Source: Pelagihabitans sp037969055 (GTDB taxonomy: Bacteria > Bacteroidota > Bacteroidia > Flavobacteriales > Flavobacteriaceae). From it: a stretch of DNA of 33,118 bases. Below, piece by piece: positions 1-7,480 of this stretch (positions are counted from its first letter, which is position 1; each line of letters begins with the position of its first letter). The translations under genes were made by a program, and so were the position numbers. Below the pieces are notes generated by a model, which was not told the DNA's origin, did no database searches, and worked only from the letters and a program-made list of their open reading frames with translations. The stretch is from the NCBI GenBank assembly GCA_037969055.1, contig JBBKWR010000206.1, positions 1 to 33,118 of the forward strand. Reading direction: 5' to 3'.

Positions 1-310
1 TAACACTTGAAAGCCCATGGCCGCCACAAATTTGTCTTAAAATAAGGCCTTAGTTATGTACATTCTGGAAGCTAACCAATTCTTAGGGAATAAGTTAACA
101 GTGATAAAATAAGGGAAAATCCAAGCGCAAACCGTATTGCAGGAAAGCAAATCCTTAAAGGATAAATCAATAAAATTGGGTATAGGAAATATTGGATAAA
201 AAGCTACGGTAGCCAAGTATATGGCACTGCCTATAGGAGGGACTGGGTAAGTTCGACCCGAATTTGGGTAAGACATTTGTTTTGTCCACAATGAGTGGCC
301 CGTTAAAATA
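1..310. other. Gene-free left edge
   Basis: I find no gene I can support here. Short open frames exist on the minus strand (37-291 and 167-436), but they overlap each other, have no recognisable domain, and the second runs into the C-terminal end of the PepSY-like gene at 381. Read on the plus strand around 170-300, one frame gives gene-like stretches broken by three TAA codons, which could be a decayed coding sequence, but the signal is too weak to call a pseudogene. Confidence 0.4.
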
Positions 311-340
311 GAAAGGGGGCGTATTGCTACGTCCCCTTTC
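311..340 (-). terminator. Hairpin downstream of the first PepSY-like gene
   Basis: The arms 311-323 and 328-340 can pair over 13 positions around a 4-base loop, with one imperfect pair. Read on the minus strand the hairpin lies about 40 bases past the stop codon at 381 and is followed by a U-rich stretch (TATTTTAA). This suits an intrinsic terminator for the minus-strand gene. Confidence 0.5.
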
Positions 341-380
341 CGACCAAACCAACTTGATACAAAACAAATAACTCAAGTTA

Positions 381-680
381 TTACATTTCAATCCAGTTTC
401 CGTTCTCATCAGCATACAAAGTTCCGGAGGTACCATCTTCCAATGACACTTCCAACTTGTACTGCTTGGCTTCGTTTATATAAGCTTTATTGATGGTCGC
501 AGTAGGATAGTTTTTTGAAACAGCTGCAGTTATTGCCTCGGGCAATTCAGTTGCATCAATTGCTGAGAACTCGTCCTGAGCTACAGCCTCTGTGGTTACT
601 TCTTCAATGGCATCTGCATCTTGTGCGAAAGCTGCAAAAGTTCCTAATGACATTGCCAATACAAATATTACTTTTTTCAT
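381..680 (-). CDS. Small secreted PepSY-like protein (copy 1)
   Basis: A 99-residue protein with a Sec signal peptide: MKK, a hydrophobic core, then AFAQ, with likely cleavage after about residue 19. The mature part starts with an acidic Ala/Glu/Thr stretch. It is followed by a single domain of about 55 residues with the pattern LPEAI..AV.KNYP.A.I.KAYI and a final GNWIEM. This layout fits the PepSY-like (DUF2874/PF11396) family of small periplasmic Bacteroidota proteins, whose biochemical role is not established. A close paralogue lies at 1065-1397. No partner enzyme is adjacent. The start at 680 is supported by the signal peptide. Confidence is high that it is expressed and exported, and moderate for the family. 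Confidence 0.8.
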   Translation of the reverse strand: MKKVIFVLAMSLGTFAAFAQDADAIEEVTTEAVAQDEFSAIDATELPEAITAAVSKNYPTATINKAYINEAKQYKLEVSLEDGTSGTLYADENGNWIEM

Positions 681-806
681 GATTCTCGATTTTTAAAAGT
701 TAATTAAACTTACTTATTCTATTGAAAAAATGATACCAAACAGATGAAAGAATACATGTGCTTGGTTTTCAATATATTACATCAATGCATTGTTTTTATC
801 ATTGTG

Positions 807-814
807 TAATTTTG
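807..814 (+). promoter_or_regulatory. TAATTTTG -7 element
   Basis: An exact match to the Bacteroidota -7 consensus TAnnTTTG. A TTG lies at 790-792, but the 14-base spacing is shorter than the usual 17-23. It would place a transcript start near 820, ahead of the structured region that ends at the terminator at 1001-1027. Confidence 0.35.
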
Positions 815-819
815 GGTAT

Positions 820-1027
820 CCCGTCCCCAAAATGTATAAAACATACACGGATCAGCAGGGTTTTCTAAGGGCGCATAACTACGAGCCGAAGATAGTCAAC
901 GGTGTTCTTAACTAAAACATTCGGTGTCTTAAGCAGGATCTTATAGCGAATGCTTCCCACCTTGGTGTGGCAAGAACAAAAAATCCTGAAAGCAAAAAAA
1001 TCCCGACAGAAACTGTCGGGATTTTTT
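820..1027 (+). ncRNA. Candidate structured ncRNA, possibly 6S-like
   Basis: No coding gene occupies this stretch, yet it looks like a complete small-RNA unit. A -7 box (807-814) precedes it and a strong hairpin plus T-run (1001-1027) closes it. Between them are a 5-bp hairpin (TGTAT/ATACA, about 834-848) and a long-range helix pairing 856-864 with 980-988 over 9 positions. Inside that helix are TGTTCTT (902-908) with AAGAACA (972-978), and CATTCG with CGAATG inside that. A rod closed by a terminal helix with internal bubbles, about 200 nt long, resembles 6S RNA. Flavobacteria are known to carry a lineage-specific class (6S-Flavo). The conserved helices are seen directly; the identity and strand are inference. 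Confidence 0.4.
994..1027 (+). terminator. Strong bidirectional terminator
   Basis: A perfect 9-bp stem (TCCCGACAG at 1001-1009, CTGTCGGGA at 1013-1021) with a 3-base loop is flanked by seven A residues on the left and six T residues on the right. It works in either direction: it ends the candidate plus-strand ncRNA and also the minus-strand PepSY-like gene that stops at 1065. Confidence 0.85.
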
Positions 1028-1064
1028 AACTAATAATATATCAAATAAATAAGTTAAGCGGAAA

Positions 1065-1397
1065 TTACATATCAATCCAATTGCCTTCAGCATCAGCATA
1101 CAACTCAACGGCAGCACCATCTTCTTGTGTAACTTCCAATTTGTACTGCGTAGCTTCGTTTACAAAAGCCTTTGAAATAGTGGCACCAGGGTAATCCTTG
1201 GCCACAGCTTCTGTGATAGCAGCTGGTAATTCCTCAAGCGCTACTACAGTAAACTCATCTTGCGCTTCAACAGCCACTGCTTCTACAGCTTGAACTTCTT
1301 CTGCAGCAACAGCTACAGCTTCGTTTGCTTGTTCTTCTTGTGCAAATGCAGAAAGACTACCTAGAGACATAACTGCAACAATCATTAATTTTTTCAT
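1065..1397 (-). CDS. Small secreted PepSY-like protein (copy 2)
   Basis: A 110-residue paralogue of the protein at 381-680. It shares the same signal peptide pattern (MKKLMIV...SAFAQ), an acidic Ala/Glu/Val-rich linker that is longer than in copy 1, and the same C-terminal PepSY-like domain ending GNWIDM. The reading frame stays open upstream to 1475, but the start at 1397 is chosen because it puts MKK and the hydrophobic core at the N-terminus; the upstream extension is Ile/Thr-rich and not signal-like. It ends 38 bases before the strong terminator at 994-1027. Function unknown, probably periplasmic. The pair probably arose by duplication. Confidence 0.8.
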   Translation of the reverse strand: MKKLMIVAVMSLGSLSAFAQEEQANEAVAVAAEEVQAVEAVAVEAQDEFTVVALEELPAAITEAVAKDYPGATISKAFVNEATQYKLEVTQEDGAAVELYADAEGNWIDM

Positions 1398-1596
1398 TCT
1401 AAAAAGTGTTTTAATTATTATTATTATTTGTTTTGATGTTGTCATGATTAAAGGAATAATAGTGCCAAATGTCATATTCGAAGAAAATAAACGTAACTCT
1501 CTGATTTACAATTATATGTTAACTATTGAACAGCAATTCACTTTGTATAATGATGTGTAATCTGTTCTGATCTGGGTAAATTTTACACAGTACTAT

Positions 1597-3135
1597 CTAT
1601 GCCACTTGATGGGAAGGACGCAATAAGTCGTTTACCGTCTTTACTGGATTGAAGGTAGATACTGGAACTTCTACAAAAACAGTATTCCAAAAGGCCATGG
1701 CCCCATTCCATAGCCCTGGAAGCTCCAATGCTTTGAGTTCCCTGCCTTCTTGCGTTTTTTGAGTTATGAATCCCAGTTTTTCATCCACATATTGAAGTAG
1801 GTCGTATTTATCGCCATGATGGTTTCTTACCCCGCAGACCAGATCAACAGGATTAAAATGGGTTGAACCCTTTAAAATGTCTGCTTGACGATTATTCTTA
1901 AGGTCTAATTGGGCAGATTCAACAATTTGAAGTGAAGTATGTCCAGATGAATCTTTTACCCAAAATGGGCCCCCTCCTGGTTCACCTTCGTTTTTGACCA
2001 TTCCACAAATTCTAATCGGTCTGTTCATCTTATCTTGAAGCACCAAGATCTGTTCTGCGAGCGTAAAGACATTAAAGTTTTCCGAAAATCGGACATTAAG
2101 TTGGGTCTCCAAATATCCTTTAATTTCATCCAATAGTGCAATACTCACGTCTTGCCCTTCCAAAAGCCTTGCGTAATTAAAAACGCTTTCCTGTATTTGC
2201 AACAAGAGTCCTGCCAACACCTTTTTTGAGTTCGCTATATCTTCCAATGATCTGGAAGTAACCACGTTATCAATATTTTTAATAAATATAATATCGCCTT
2301 CCTGCTCATTCAAATTTTCAATTAATGCGCCGTGGCCACCCGGTCTAAAGAGCAAAGAACCATCGGAATTTCTAAAAGGAATATTATCCATATCCACGGC
2401 AATGGTATCCGTGGATGGCTTTTGGTAGGAATAATCGACCTCGAATTTGGTACCTGTTTCTTTAGATACCCTTTTGGAGGCGATCGAATACTCTTTTTTG
2501 AACATTTCACCATGTTGGGGAGATATGGTGAAATGCAGCTTTGCTTTTTGATTAGATTCTGCGTATAGCGAACCCTCCTTTAAATGCTCTTCGAATGCAG
2601 TGGCTACATAGCCTTGATATTTGTGGAAGGGCAAGAGACCTTTAGGATAAAAACCATAGTTCAATCCTCCTTCCGATAGCATTTCCTTTACGAAAAGATA
2701 TTTTTCTTCATCTAAAGATGCGGTCTTACCTCGTATCCTGGTCTGTAAGATATCGTAAAAGGGCAAGGCTGTCCAACGTTCGAAAAATGTTTTTATCTCA
2801 TTATTCTTAGTTCGGCCTTGATACTTTTCAAGACTTTCAATCGAAGGATCGTAAGTATCCAGAAAATTAAAAAGCGATTTGAACATTCGCGAAGCAGCAC
2901 CAGAGGCCGGTACGAATTTCAACAGCTCGAGCCCTCGGCTCGACCCTTCGAATTTTTGGATCAATTGCTTCTCGTCAACTTTCGTAAATTTTAAAAGGCC
3001 ATCTCCGATTTTTGCCGTCTTGTCCAGGTGTACAAAGGGTATACCTTCTTTAAAAATTTCGATTTGGTGTATGACCTTTTCCTTCGACATTCCTTGTTTT
3101 GATAACTGTTCTACATCTTCTTCTGTAAATCGCAT
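1597..3135 (-). CDS. DUF4301 protein, UDPGP-like nucleotidyltransferase fold (inferred)
   Basis: A 512-residue cytoplasmic protein recognised as DUF4301, a Bacteroidota family with no assigned reaction. By eye the motifs follow the order of UDP-sugar pyrophosphorylases: PASGAASRMFK (about 76-86, in the place of the GGxGTRM nucleotide loop), PKGLLPFH (164-171), QHGEMF (207-212), RPGGHGALIENLN (264-276, like the PGGNGGLY sugar loop) and FIKNIDNVV (284-292, like the vDN metal-site strand). I infer a nucleotidyltransferase or a close relative; the substrate is unknown. It is the last gene of a four-gene operon, 4 bases after the NadR-type kinase stop, behind a PnuC transporter and a thiamine-binding-type protein. 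This suggests a link to cofactor or nucleotide metabolism. Full length for the family, no damage seen. Confidence 0.8.
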   Translation of the reverse strand: MRFTEEDVEQLSKQGMSKEKVIHQIEIFKEGIPFVHLDKTAKIGDGLLKFTKVDEKQLIQKFEGSSRGLELLKFVPASGAASRMFKSLFNFLDTYDPSIESLEKYQGRTKNNEIKTFFERWTALPFYDILQTRIRGKTASLDEEKYLFVKEMLSEGGLNYGFYPKGLLPFHKYQGYVATAFEEHLKEGSLYAESNQKAKLHFTISPQHGEMFKKEYSIASKRVSKETGTKFEVDYSYQKPSTDTIAVDMDNIPFRNSDGSLLFRPGGHGALIENLNEQEGDIIFIKNIDNVVTSRSLEDIANSKKVLAGLLLQIQESVFNYARLLEGQDVSIALLDEIKGYLETQLNVRFSENFNVFTLAEQILVLQDKMNRPIRICGMVKNEGEPGGGPFWVKDSSGHTSLQIVESAQLDLKNNRQADILKGSTHFNPVDLVCGVRNHHGDKYDLLQYVDEKLGFITQKTQEGRELKALELPGLWNGAMAFWNTVFVEVPVSTFNPVKTVNDLLRPSHQVA

Positions 3136-3139
3136 GTTG

Positions 3140-3712
3140 TTAGTTGGCTTTAGGTTTTAATAGTTGGTCGATATGTCGGATAGCGGTTGCAAGCCGTGTT
3201 TCCTTATCGCCCTTTAAAATAACAAAATTACGTTGATATTTCTCCAGAGTTTCCCTGAAATAGTCGAACATTTTTTGCCGCTCATCTGGCTTGTCCCTTA
3301 AATCGTCACCTTTCCAGGGTATATCGATATAGGTAAGAAAATACAGGTCGTATGAATTGGCTAGGGCATACTTTTCCAAAATTGGGTCACAATGACCGAT
3401 ATAGTAGGCTTCCGAATATACTTTGGTTTCTAGCAGGTCGGTATCACAAATCAACAAATTGGTTGCCCTTTTCGATAAGAAATTTTCTAGTCTTATCTGA
3501 CCAGCAGCAATGGGCAACAAATCTTTTGGTTCGCAGGTCTTGTGCTGCTTGTTCCATTTATCCTGCAGGTATTCACGGGCATATTCAGGCACCCAAACGG
3601 TACGGTAGTGCCTGGCCAATTGTTCTGATAAAGTGGTTTTGCCCGTTGATTCTGGTCCGAACAGTACTACTTTTATAAGGTCTGAAGGTTGCTGCTTAAA
3701 CTTTTCTTCCAT
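3140..3712 (-). CDS. NadR-type nucleoside kinase (AAA_28 ATPase)
   Basis: A 190-residue P-loop kinase like the C-terminal ribosylnicotinamide kinase domain of NadR: GPESTGKTT (19-27), VPEYAREYL after it, a D-T-D strand, and a lid-type segment GDDLRDKPDER. It should phosphorylate an imported nucleoside or vitamin so that it is trapped inside the cell. Nicotinamide riboside to NMN is the textbook case, but the substrate is not proven here. The N-terminal NMN adenylyltransferase and DNA-binding parts of enterobacterial NadR are absent. The start at 3712 is the first ATG giving a normal N-terminus; the frame is open to 3862 but that extension lies within pnuC. It overlaps pnuC by 40 bases, so the two are very likely co-translated. 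Confidence 0.85.
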   Translation of the reverse strand: MEEKFKQQPSDLIKVVLFGPESTGKTTLSEQLARHYRTVWVPEYAREYLQDKWNKQHKTCEPKDLLPIAAGQIRLENFLSKRATNLLICDTDLLETKVYSEAYYIGHCDPILEKYALANSYDLYFLTYIDIPWKGDDLRDKPDERQKMFDYFRETLEKYQRNFVILKGDKETRLATAIRHIDQLLKPKAN

Positions 3713-4305
3713 AAATGATATCCTTGAACGGCCAGGACAGTAAATATAAGGTATTGCAGTGAGAGCATACCCCAACCACGATAAGCATACAAGGGTATGG
3801 TGATGATATCTGCGATAATCCACAAGGTCCAGTTCTCCAATTTTTTGAGTGCCATATACCACATTGCGGTAAAGAATATCCCAGAAGTAAAAATATCCAC
3901 ATAGTTAGAAACACCCATTTCGTAATCAAAGGCCCTATACATACCATAATTGATCAACATGGTCAACAAAAAAAGTCCGATTCCTATTTGCTTTTCCCTT
4001 TGACTGGTACGGGAAATTCGAACCACTTTTTGATCGTTCTTGGTCCTTGACCAATTCCACCACCCATAGATACTCATAATCGAAAAATATAAATTCATAA
4101 GCATATCGCCCAATAATCCATCCCTTAAGAATAGATAAACCGTGATGGCCGTTGCCACCAACCCGGTAGGATACACGAGTATGCTCACTTTTTTAGCATA
4201 CCAGACACTGGCAACGCCGGTAACCAGTACAATGACCTCCAAAACGATAATATAAGATTCCTTATTCCTATAGGTATCTATAAAAAAATCAAAAATTTGG
4301 TTCAT
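3673..4305 (-). CDS. pnuC: PnuC-family vitamin transporter
   Basis: A 210-residue inner-membrane protein with seven or so hydrophobic segments and PnuC hallmarks: the IYGWWNW segment near the middle and the ENWTLWIIADIITIPLY segment near the end. PnuC proteins move a vitamin by facilitated diffusion and depend on an intracellular kinase to trap it. The kinase gene follows directly with a 40-base overlap. Family members carry nicotinamide riboside (PnuC), thiamine (PnuT) or riboflavin (PnuX). Here the upstream gene, overlapping by 17 bases, encodes a thiamine-binding-type protein, so thiamine is a real alternative to nicotinamide riboside. The symbol denotes the family only. No riboswitch was found upstream. 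Confidence 0.85.
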   Translation of the reverse strand: MNQIFDFFIDTYRNKESYIIVLEVIVLVTGVASVWYAKKVSILVYPTGLVATAITVYLFLRDGLLGDMLMNLYFSIMSIYGWWNWSRTKNDQKVVRISRTSQREKQIGIGLFLLTMLINYGMYRAFDYEMGVSNYVDIFTSGIFFTAMWYMALKKLENWTLWIIADIITIPLYAYRGWGMLSLQYLIFTVLAVQGYHLWKKSLSSNLQTL

Positions 4306-4549
4306 ACCCGCTGCGATCTGTTTTTACTATTTTCATGAATAGCAAGCCTTTATCCATAAGTTCGAAAGCACTTAATATTTCGATATTTAAAAGTGCCATG
4401 ACCTCTTCATAGGTACCGTAAAGTTGGGTACTTAAAGGGTTTTCCACAACAGTGAGTCCGGAGGCCCTTAATTTTTTAATAAAGTTGATGATATGCTCTT
4501 CATAATCATCCTGCAAAGGACTAAAAGTAAGTTCTACTGAAATTTTCAT
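4289..4549 (-). CDS. Thiamine-binding-type protein (COG0011/UPF0045)
   Basis: An 86-residue protein with the ferredoxin-like pattern of the MTH1187/YqgV family (PF01910): MKISVE at the N-terminus, a helix with FIKKLRASGL, then the conserved NPLSTQLYGTYEEVM block (about 37-51). Several members bind thiamine or hydroxymethylpyrimidine. It is cytoplasmic (no signal peptide) and is the first gene of the operon with pnuC, the kinase and DUF4301; its stop overlaps the pnuC start by 17 bases. It may sense or buffer the imported vitamin. The ligand is inferred from the family only. Confidence 0.8.
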   Translation of the reverse strand: MKISVELTFSPLQDDYEEHIINFIKKLRASGLTVVENPLSTQLYGTYEEVMALLNIEILSAFELMDKGLLFMKIVKTDRSGYEPNF

Positions 4550-4704
4550 AGGTATATTTTATCGTCTGAATCCATTATCATTACTGCGGGCATCCCTTGT
4601 CTTTGGTAAAAGGATAAATGATCTAATCACCAAAGGGTCAAAATTTAATGTTCATGGTCGTGGTCGTGGCGGGAATTCTAATACCTATATATACCATGAA
4701 CAAA
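4550..4704. other. Leader region of the vitamin operon
   Basis: A 155-base gap between the operon start and the end of the phosphopantetheinyl transferase gene. CTTTGGT (4601-4607) and ACCAAAG (4629-4635) can form a 7-bp hairpin with a 21-base loop. I searched for the TPP riboswitch core (CUGAGA, then GAACCUGAU and the 3' GGGA) and did not find it. No clear TAnnTTTG box is visible; TAAATTTTG near 4650 on the minus strand has one extra base. Confidence 0.35.
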
Positions 4705-5337
4705 TCAATTTCTAACCGCAATCACGCAAGTAAATCCTTCAAATTCGAGAAAATCGATATTAAATGTGGCAGATTTACCATGATAAAAGATCTCGCCCAT
4801 TGTTGTGCTATCCGACAAGGAAAAATCGGCGATATCGATATGGTGCAGGAAGCTCAAGCCAGGTTCCGCATAAATTTTATAGAGCGCTTCCTTGCAGCCC
4901 CAAACTATGGTTAATTTTCTGATTAGGGCGTCGGTATTGGCAATTGTGCTGTATTCTTCGATAGGCGTATACTTATGGGCAATGCGCAAAATTTTCTCCC
5001 GTTGCATTTCAATGTCGATTCCGACTTCTACACTTTTACTAAGAATAATGCCTGTGAAATTATGTGAATGGGTAATTGATATGTGGGTGCTGTCTTTTAG
5101 GTGGGGTTTCCCAAAATCATCATAATAAAGATCATCATCTACATAACCTCCGATCGCAAACAAATGTCGAATGCTCAAAAAGCCTCTTCTGTGCATTTCT
5201 GATTTCATTCCCAGCATCCGCTTATTGCAATTATTGGAAAGTGTAATGCCTTCGTGCAATGCTTCTTCGGACTCTTCTACTTTCCAAATATGCACGACAA
5301 TCGAAGGACTTACCGTTATTGTTTTATAAAGAGGCAT
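4705..5337 (-). CDS. 4'-phosphopantetheinyl transferase, Sfp superfamily
   Basis: A 210-residue enzyme that moves 4'-phosphopantetheine from CoA onto a conserved Ser of carrier proteins. Motifs seen are the Mg-binding VGIDIEM segment and the WGCKEALYKIY helix, both signatures of the Sfp group. HISITHSHNF precedes them as the usual substrate-side strand. The start at 5337 (MPLYKTI) is chosen because the open frame upstream to 5643 is antisense to ahcY and has no domain. It is divergent from ahcY, with 86 bases between the starts. No NRPS or PKS gene is nearby; the target could be the fatty-acid ACP or a secondary system. Confidence 0.85.
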   Translation of the reverse strand: MPLYKTITVSPSIVVHIWKVEESEEALHEGITLSNNCNKRMLGMKSEMHRRGFLSIRHLFAIGGYVDDDLYYDDFGKPHLKDSTHISITHSHNFTGIILSKSVEVGIDIEMQREKILRIAHKYTPIEEYSTIANTDALIRKLTIVWGCKEALYKIYAEPGLSFLHHIDIADFSLSDSTTMGEIFYHGKSATFNIDFLEFEGFTCVIAVRN

Positions 5338-5357
5338 CCAATTAATTAAGTAATTTG

Positions 5358-5365
5358 TAACTTTG
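5358..5365 (+). promoter_or_regulatory. TAACTTTG -7 element of ahcY
   Basis: An exact TAnnTTTG match 58 bases upstream of the ahcY start, giving a leader of roughly 50 nt. No TTG sits at the usual -33 distance, so only the -7 half is supported. Confidence 0.55.
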
Positions 5366-5423
5366 CATTTGCAATTTAAAGGGCCTTGTCGCCTATTAAC
5401 GAAAGTAAAAAATAAAAAATTAT

Positions 5424-6740
5424 ATGAGCACCAAAACAATACCTTATGTCCCTTATAAAGTAAAAGATCTCTCCTTGGCAAATTGGGGAAGAAAGGAGAT
5501 TGAACTGGCCGAGGCCGAAATGCCCGGTTTGATGGCGCTTCGCGAAGAATACGGCAAAGAACAGCCTTTAAAGGGCGCCCGAATTGCAGGATGCCTTCAC
5601 ATGACCATTCAAACGGCGGTATTGATAGAAACTTTGGCCGCACTTGGCGCCGAGGTCACTTGGAGTTCATGTAATATTTTCTCTACACAAGACCATGCCG
5701 CTGCTGCCATTGCTGCTACTGGCATCCCAGTATATGCCTGGAAGGGTATGAACGAGGAAGAATTTGATTGGTGTATAGAACAGACCCTGTTTTTTGGCAA
5801 AGACCGCCAACCATTGAACATGATTTTGGACGATGGGGGCGATTTGACGAATATGGTCTTAGATCGTTATCCGGAAATGGCCCCTGGCATTAAGGGTCTT
5901 TCAGAAGAAACCACCACCGGCGTGCACCGCTTGTACGAGAGGGTCAAAAATGGTACACTTCCCATGCCTGCGATCAATGTAAACGACTCCGTTACCAAAT
6001 CAAAATTTGACAATAAGTACGGATGTCGAGAGAGTGCTGTGGATGCCATTCGTAGGGCCACCGATACCATGTTGGCCGGCAAACGTGTGGTCGTGGCAGG
6101 TTATGGCGATGTAGGCAAGGGTACAGCCCTATCTTTTAAAGGAGCCGGTTCCATCGTGACCATCACCGAAATTGACCCTATTTGTGCCCTCCAAGCCTGT
6201 ATGGATGGTTATGAAGTAAAGCTATTGGAAACCGTTGTTGGAAATGCGGATATTATCATTACCACAACTGGAAACAAAGACATCATACGCCCAGAACATT
6301 TTAAGGCGATGAAAGACAAGGCAATCGTGTGTAATATAGGTCATTTCGATAATGAAATCGACATGTCCTGGCTGAATAAGAACTATGGCAATACAAAGGA
6401 CGAGATCAAGCCGCAGGTCGACAAATATACCCTCGAAGGAAAAGATATCATCGTTTTAGCTGAAGGTAGATTGGTCAATCTGGGTTGTGCCACCGGACAT
6501 CCCAGTTTTGTAATGAGCAATTCTTTCACCAACCAGACTTTGGCACAGATCGAGTTATGGAAGAATAGCGATACTTATGAAAACCAAGTGTATATGCTTC
6601 CCAAGCATTTAGATGAAAAAGTAGCAAAACTGCATTTATCACGTTTGGGAGCCGAGCTGACAACACTTAAGAAAGATCAGGCAGAGTATATTGGGGTTAC
6701 GGTCGAAGGGCCTTTCAAACCGGAGTATTACAGGTACTAA
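5424..6740 (+). CDS. ahcY: Adenosylhomocysteinase
   Basis: A 438-residue cytoplasmic enzyme that reversibly hydrolyses S-adenosylhomocysteine to adenosine and homocysteine, clearing the inhibitor left by SAM-dependent methyltransferases. It has the N-terminal substrate region with HMTIQTAVLIETL (59-71), the SSCNIFSTQDHAAAAI block (81-96), the NAD-binding glycine loop GYGDVGKG (226-233) and the conserved C-terminus ending KPEYYRY. Length and motifs are full. It stands alone with its own -7 element and a good terminator. No unusual feature noted. Confidence 0.97.
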   Translation: MSTKTIPYVPYKVKDLSLANWGRKEIELAEAEMPGLMALREEYGKEQPLKGARIAGCLHMTIQTAVLIETLAALGAEVTWSSCNIFSTQDHAAAAIAATGIPVYAWKGMNEEEFDWCIEQTLFFGKDRQPLNMILDDGGDLTNMVLDRYPEMAPGIKGLSEETTTGVHRLYERVKNGTLPMPAINVNDSVTKSKFDNKYGCRESAVDAIRRATDTMLAGKRVVVAGYGDVGKGTALSFKGAGSIVTITEIDPICALQACMDGYEVKLLETVVGNADIIITTTGNKDIIRPEHFKAMKDKAIVCNIGHFDNEIDMSWLNKNYGNTKDEIKPQVDKYTLEGKDIIVLAEGRLVNLGCATGHPSFVMSNSFTNQTLAQIELWKNSDTYENQVYMLPKHLDEKVAKLHLSRLGAELTTLKKDQAEYIGVTVEGPFKPEYYRY

Positions 6741-6762
6741 ACCACAGAAGCTAATCTTTGGA

Positions 6763-6803
6763 CCTTCAATTTATGCAAAGCACCATGAATTGAAGGTTTT
6801 CTG
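6763..6803 (+). terminator. Terminator of ahcY
   Basis: A perfect 9-bp stem, CCTTCAATT (6763-6771) with AATTGAAGG (6788-6796), is followed by TTTT and a further T-rich stretch. It lies 22 bases after the ahcY stop. Confidence 0.85.
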
Positions 6804-6926
6804 TTTTTGACAATGCCCCCAAAAAACAAAGTGAAATTATTTATCTTGGGGAAGATTGCTCGGATGTATAGCCGGTCTTAATTATACTGGTGTCTTACAA
6901 AAGCATGTCTCAAAAAACAATATAAA

Positions 6927-7394
6927 ATGAACAAAGGTGCTTTTATGACATCCCAAATGCAGGAACTGGAAGGTTATTTATCGCACAGCGATGTGTTGAA
7001 TCCTAAAGTTTCCAAGGTCCAGGTCGCTTGGCATTTAGACCATAGTCTAAAGGTCATAAACGCCGTTTGTGATGCCTTGTCGGCTTCAGATCCCAATCTG
7101 TATAAAAAGCAGTTCAGTGGAAACCGCTGGATTTGCTTTACCTTTAATTATATTCCTAGAGGGGTAGGCCGTGCTCCAAGGTCGGTTCGACCTCCTGATA
7201 ATATCTGCACGAACGAAATCTTGGCGCAGCTGCAATTGGCGAAGCATAAAATAGTTTCCTTAGAAACATTGGATGATCAGGCAAATTTTAAACATCCATA
7301 CTTTAAAATCCTGAATAGAGATCAGAGCAAACGATTTCTAAAATTACATACCCAACACCATTTAAAAATCATTAGGGATATTTTAGGGAAATAG
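6927..7394 (+). CDS. DinB-like DUF1569 protein
   Basis: A 155-residue cytoplasmic protein with the four-helix DinB/YfiT-like layout. A helix with WHLDHSLKVI (about 35-44) supplies one conserved His, and a C-terminal helix with HTQHHLKIIRDIL supplies the others; these His residues normally bind a metal. The family is placed with thiol-dependent or metal-dependent transferases, but most members, this one included, have no proven substrate. The start at 6927 follows an AT-rich, SD-free leader; M7 at 6945 is a weaker alternative. It is probably monocistronic, convergent with rpmA. Confidence 0.75.
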   Translation: MNKGAFMTSQMQELEGYLSHSDVLNPKVSKVQVAWHLDHSLKVINAVCDALSASDPNLYKKQFSGNRWICFTFNYIPRGVGRAPRSVRPPDNICTNEILAQLQLAKHKIVSLETLDDQANFKHPYFKILNRDQSKRFLKLHTQHHLKIIRDILGK

Positions 7395-7419
7395 CAACCA
7401 AGTTAGATTGCATAAAAAA

Positions 7420-7456
7420 CCCTGTACAGTCCGAATATACTCGGGCCCGCACAGGG
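7420..7456 (-). terminator. Terminator of the rplU-rpmA operon
   Basis: CCCTGT (7420-7425) pairs with ACAGGG (7451-7456), and CCGA/TCGG pair inside. Read on the minus strand the stem is followed by six U residues. It sits 25 bases after the rpmA stop and also faces the end of the DUF1569 gene. Confidence 0.75.
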
Positions 7457-7480
7457 AAATATTTTAATTGTAAAAGTCGT

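Noticed and set aside
37..436. Two overlapping minus-strand frames at the left edge
   Set aside because: They overlap each other and the real PepSY-like gene and show no domain or signal peptide.
4648..4680. His/Asp-rich peptide (RHDHDHEH) in frame after the phosphopantetheinyl transferase stop
   Set aside because: Two in-frame stops separate it from the gene, and no start or ORF of useful length supports it.
4550..4704. Possible TPP riboswitch upstream of the thiamine-binding-type gene
   Set aside because: The CUGAGA core and the GAACCUGAU and 3' GGGA parts are absent on the minus strand; only a simple 7-bp hairpin is present.
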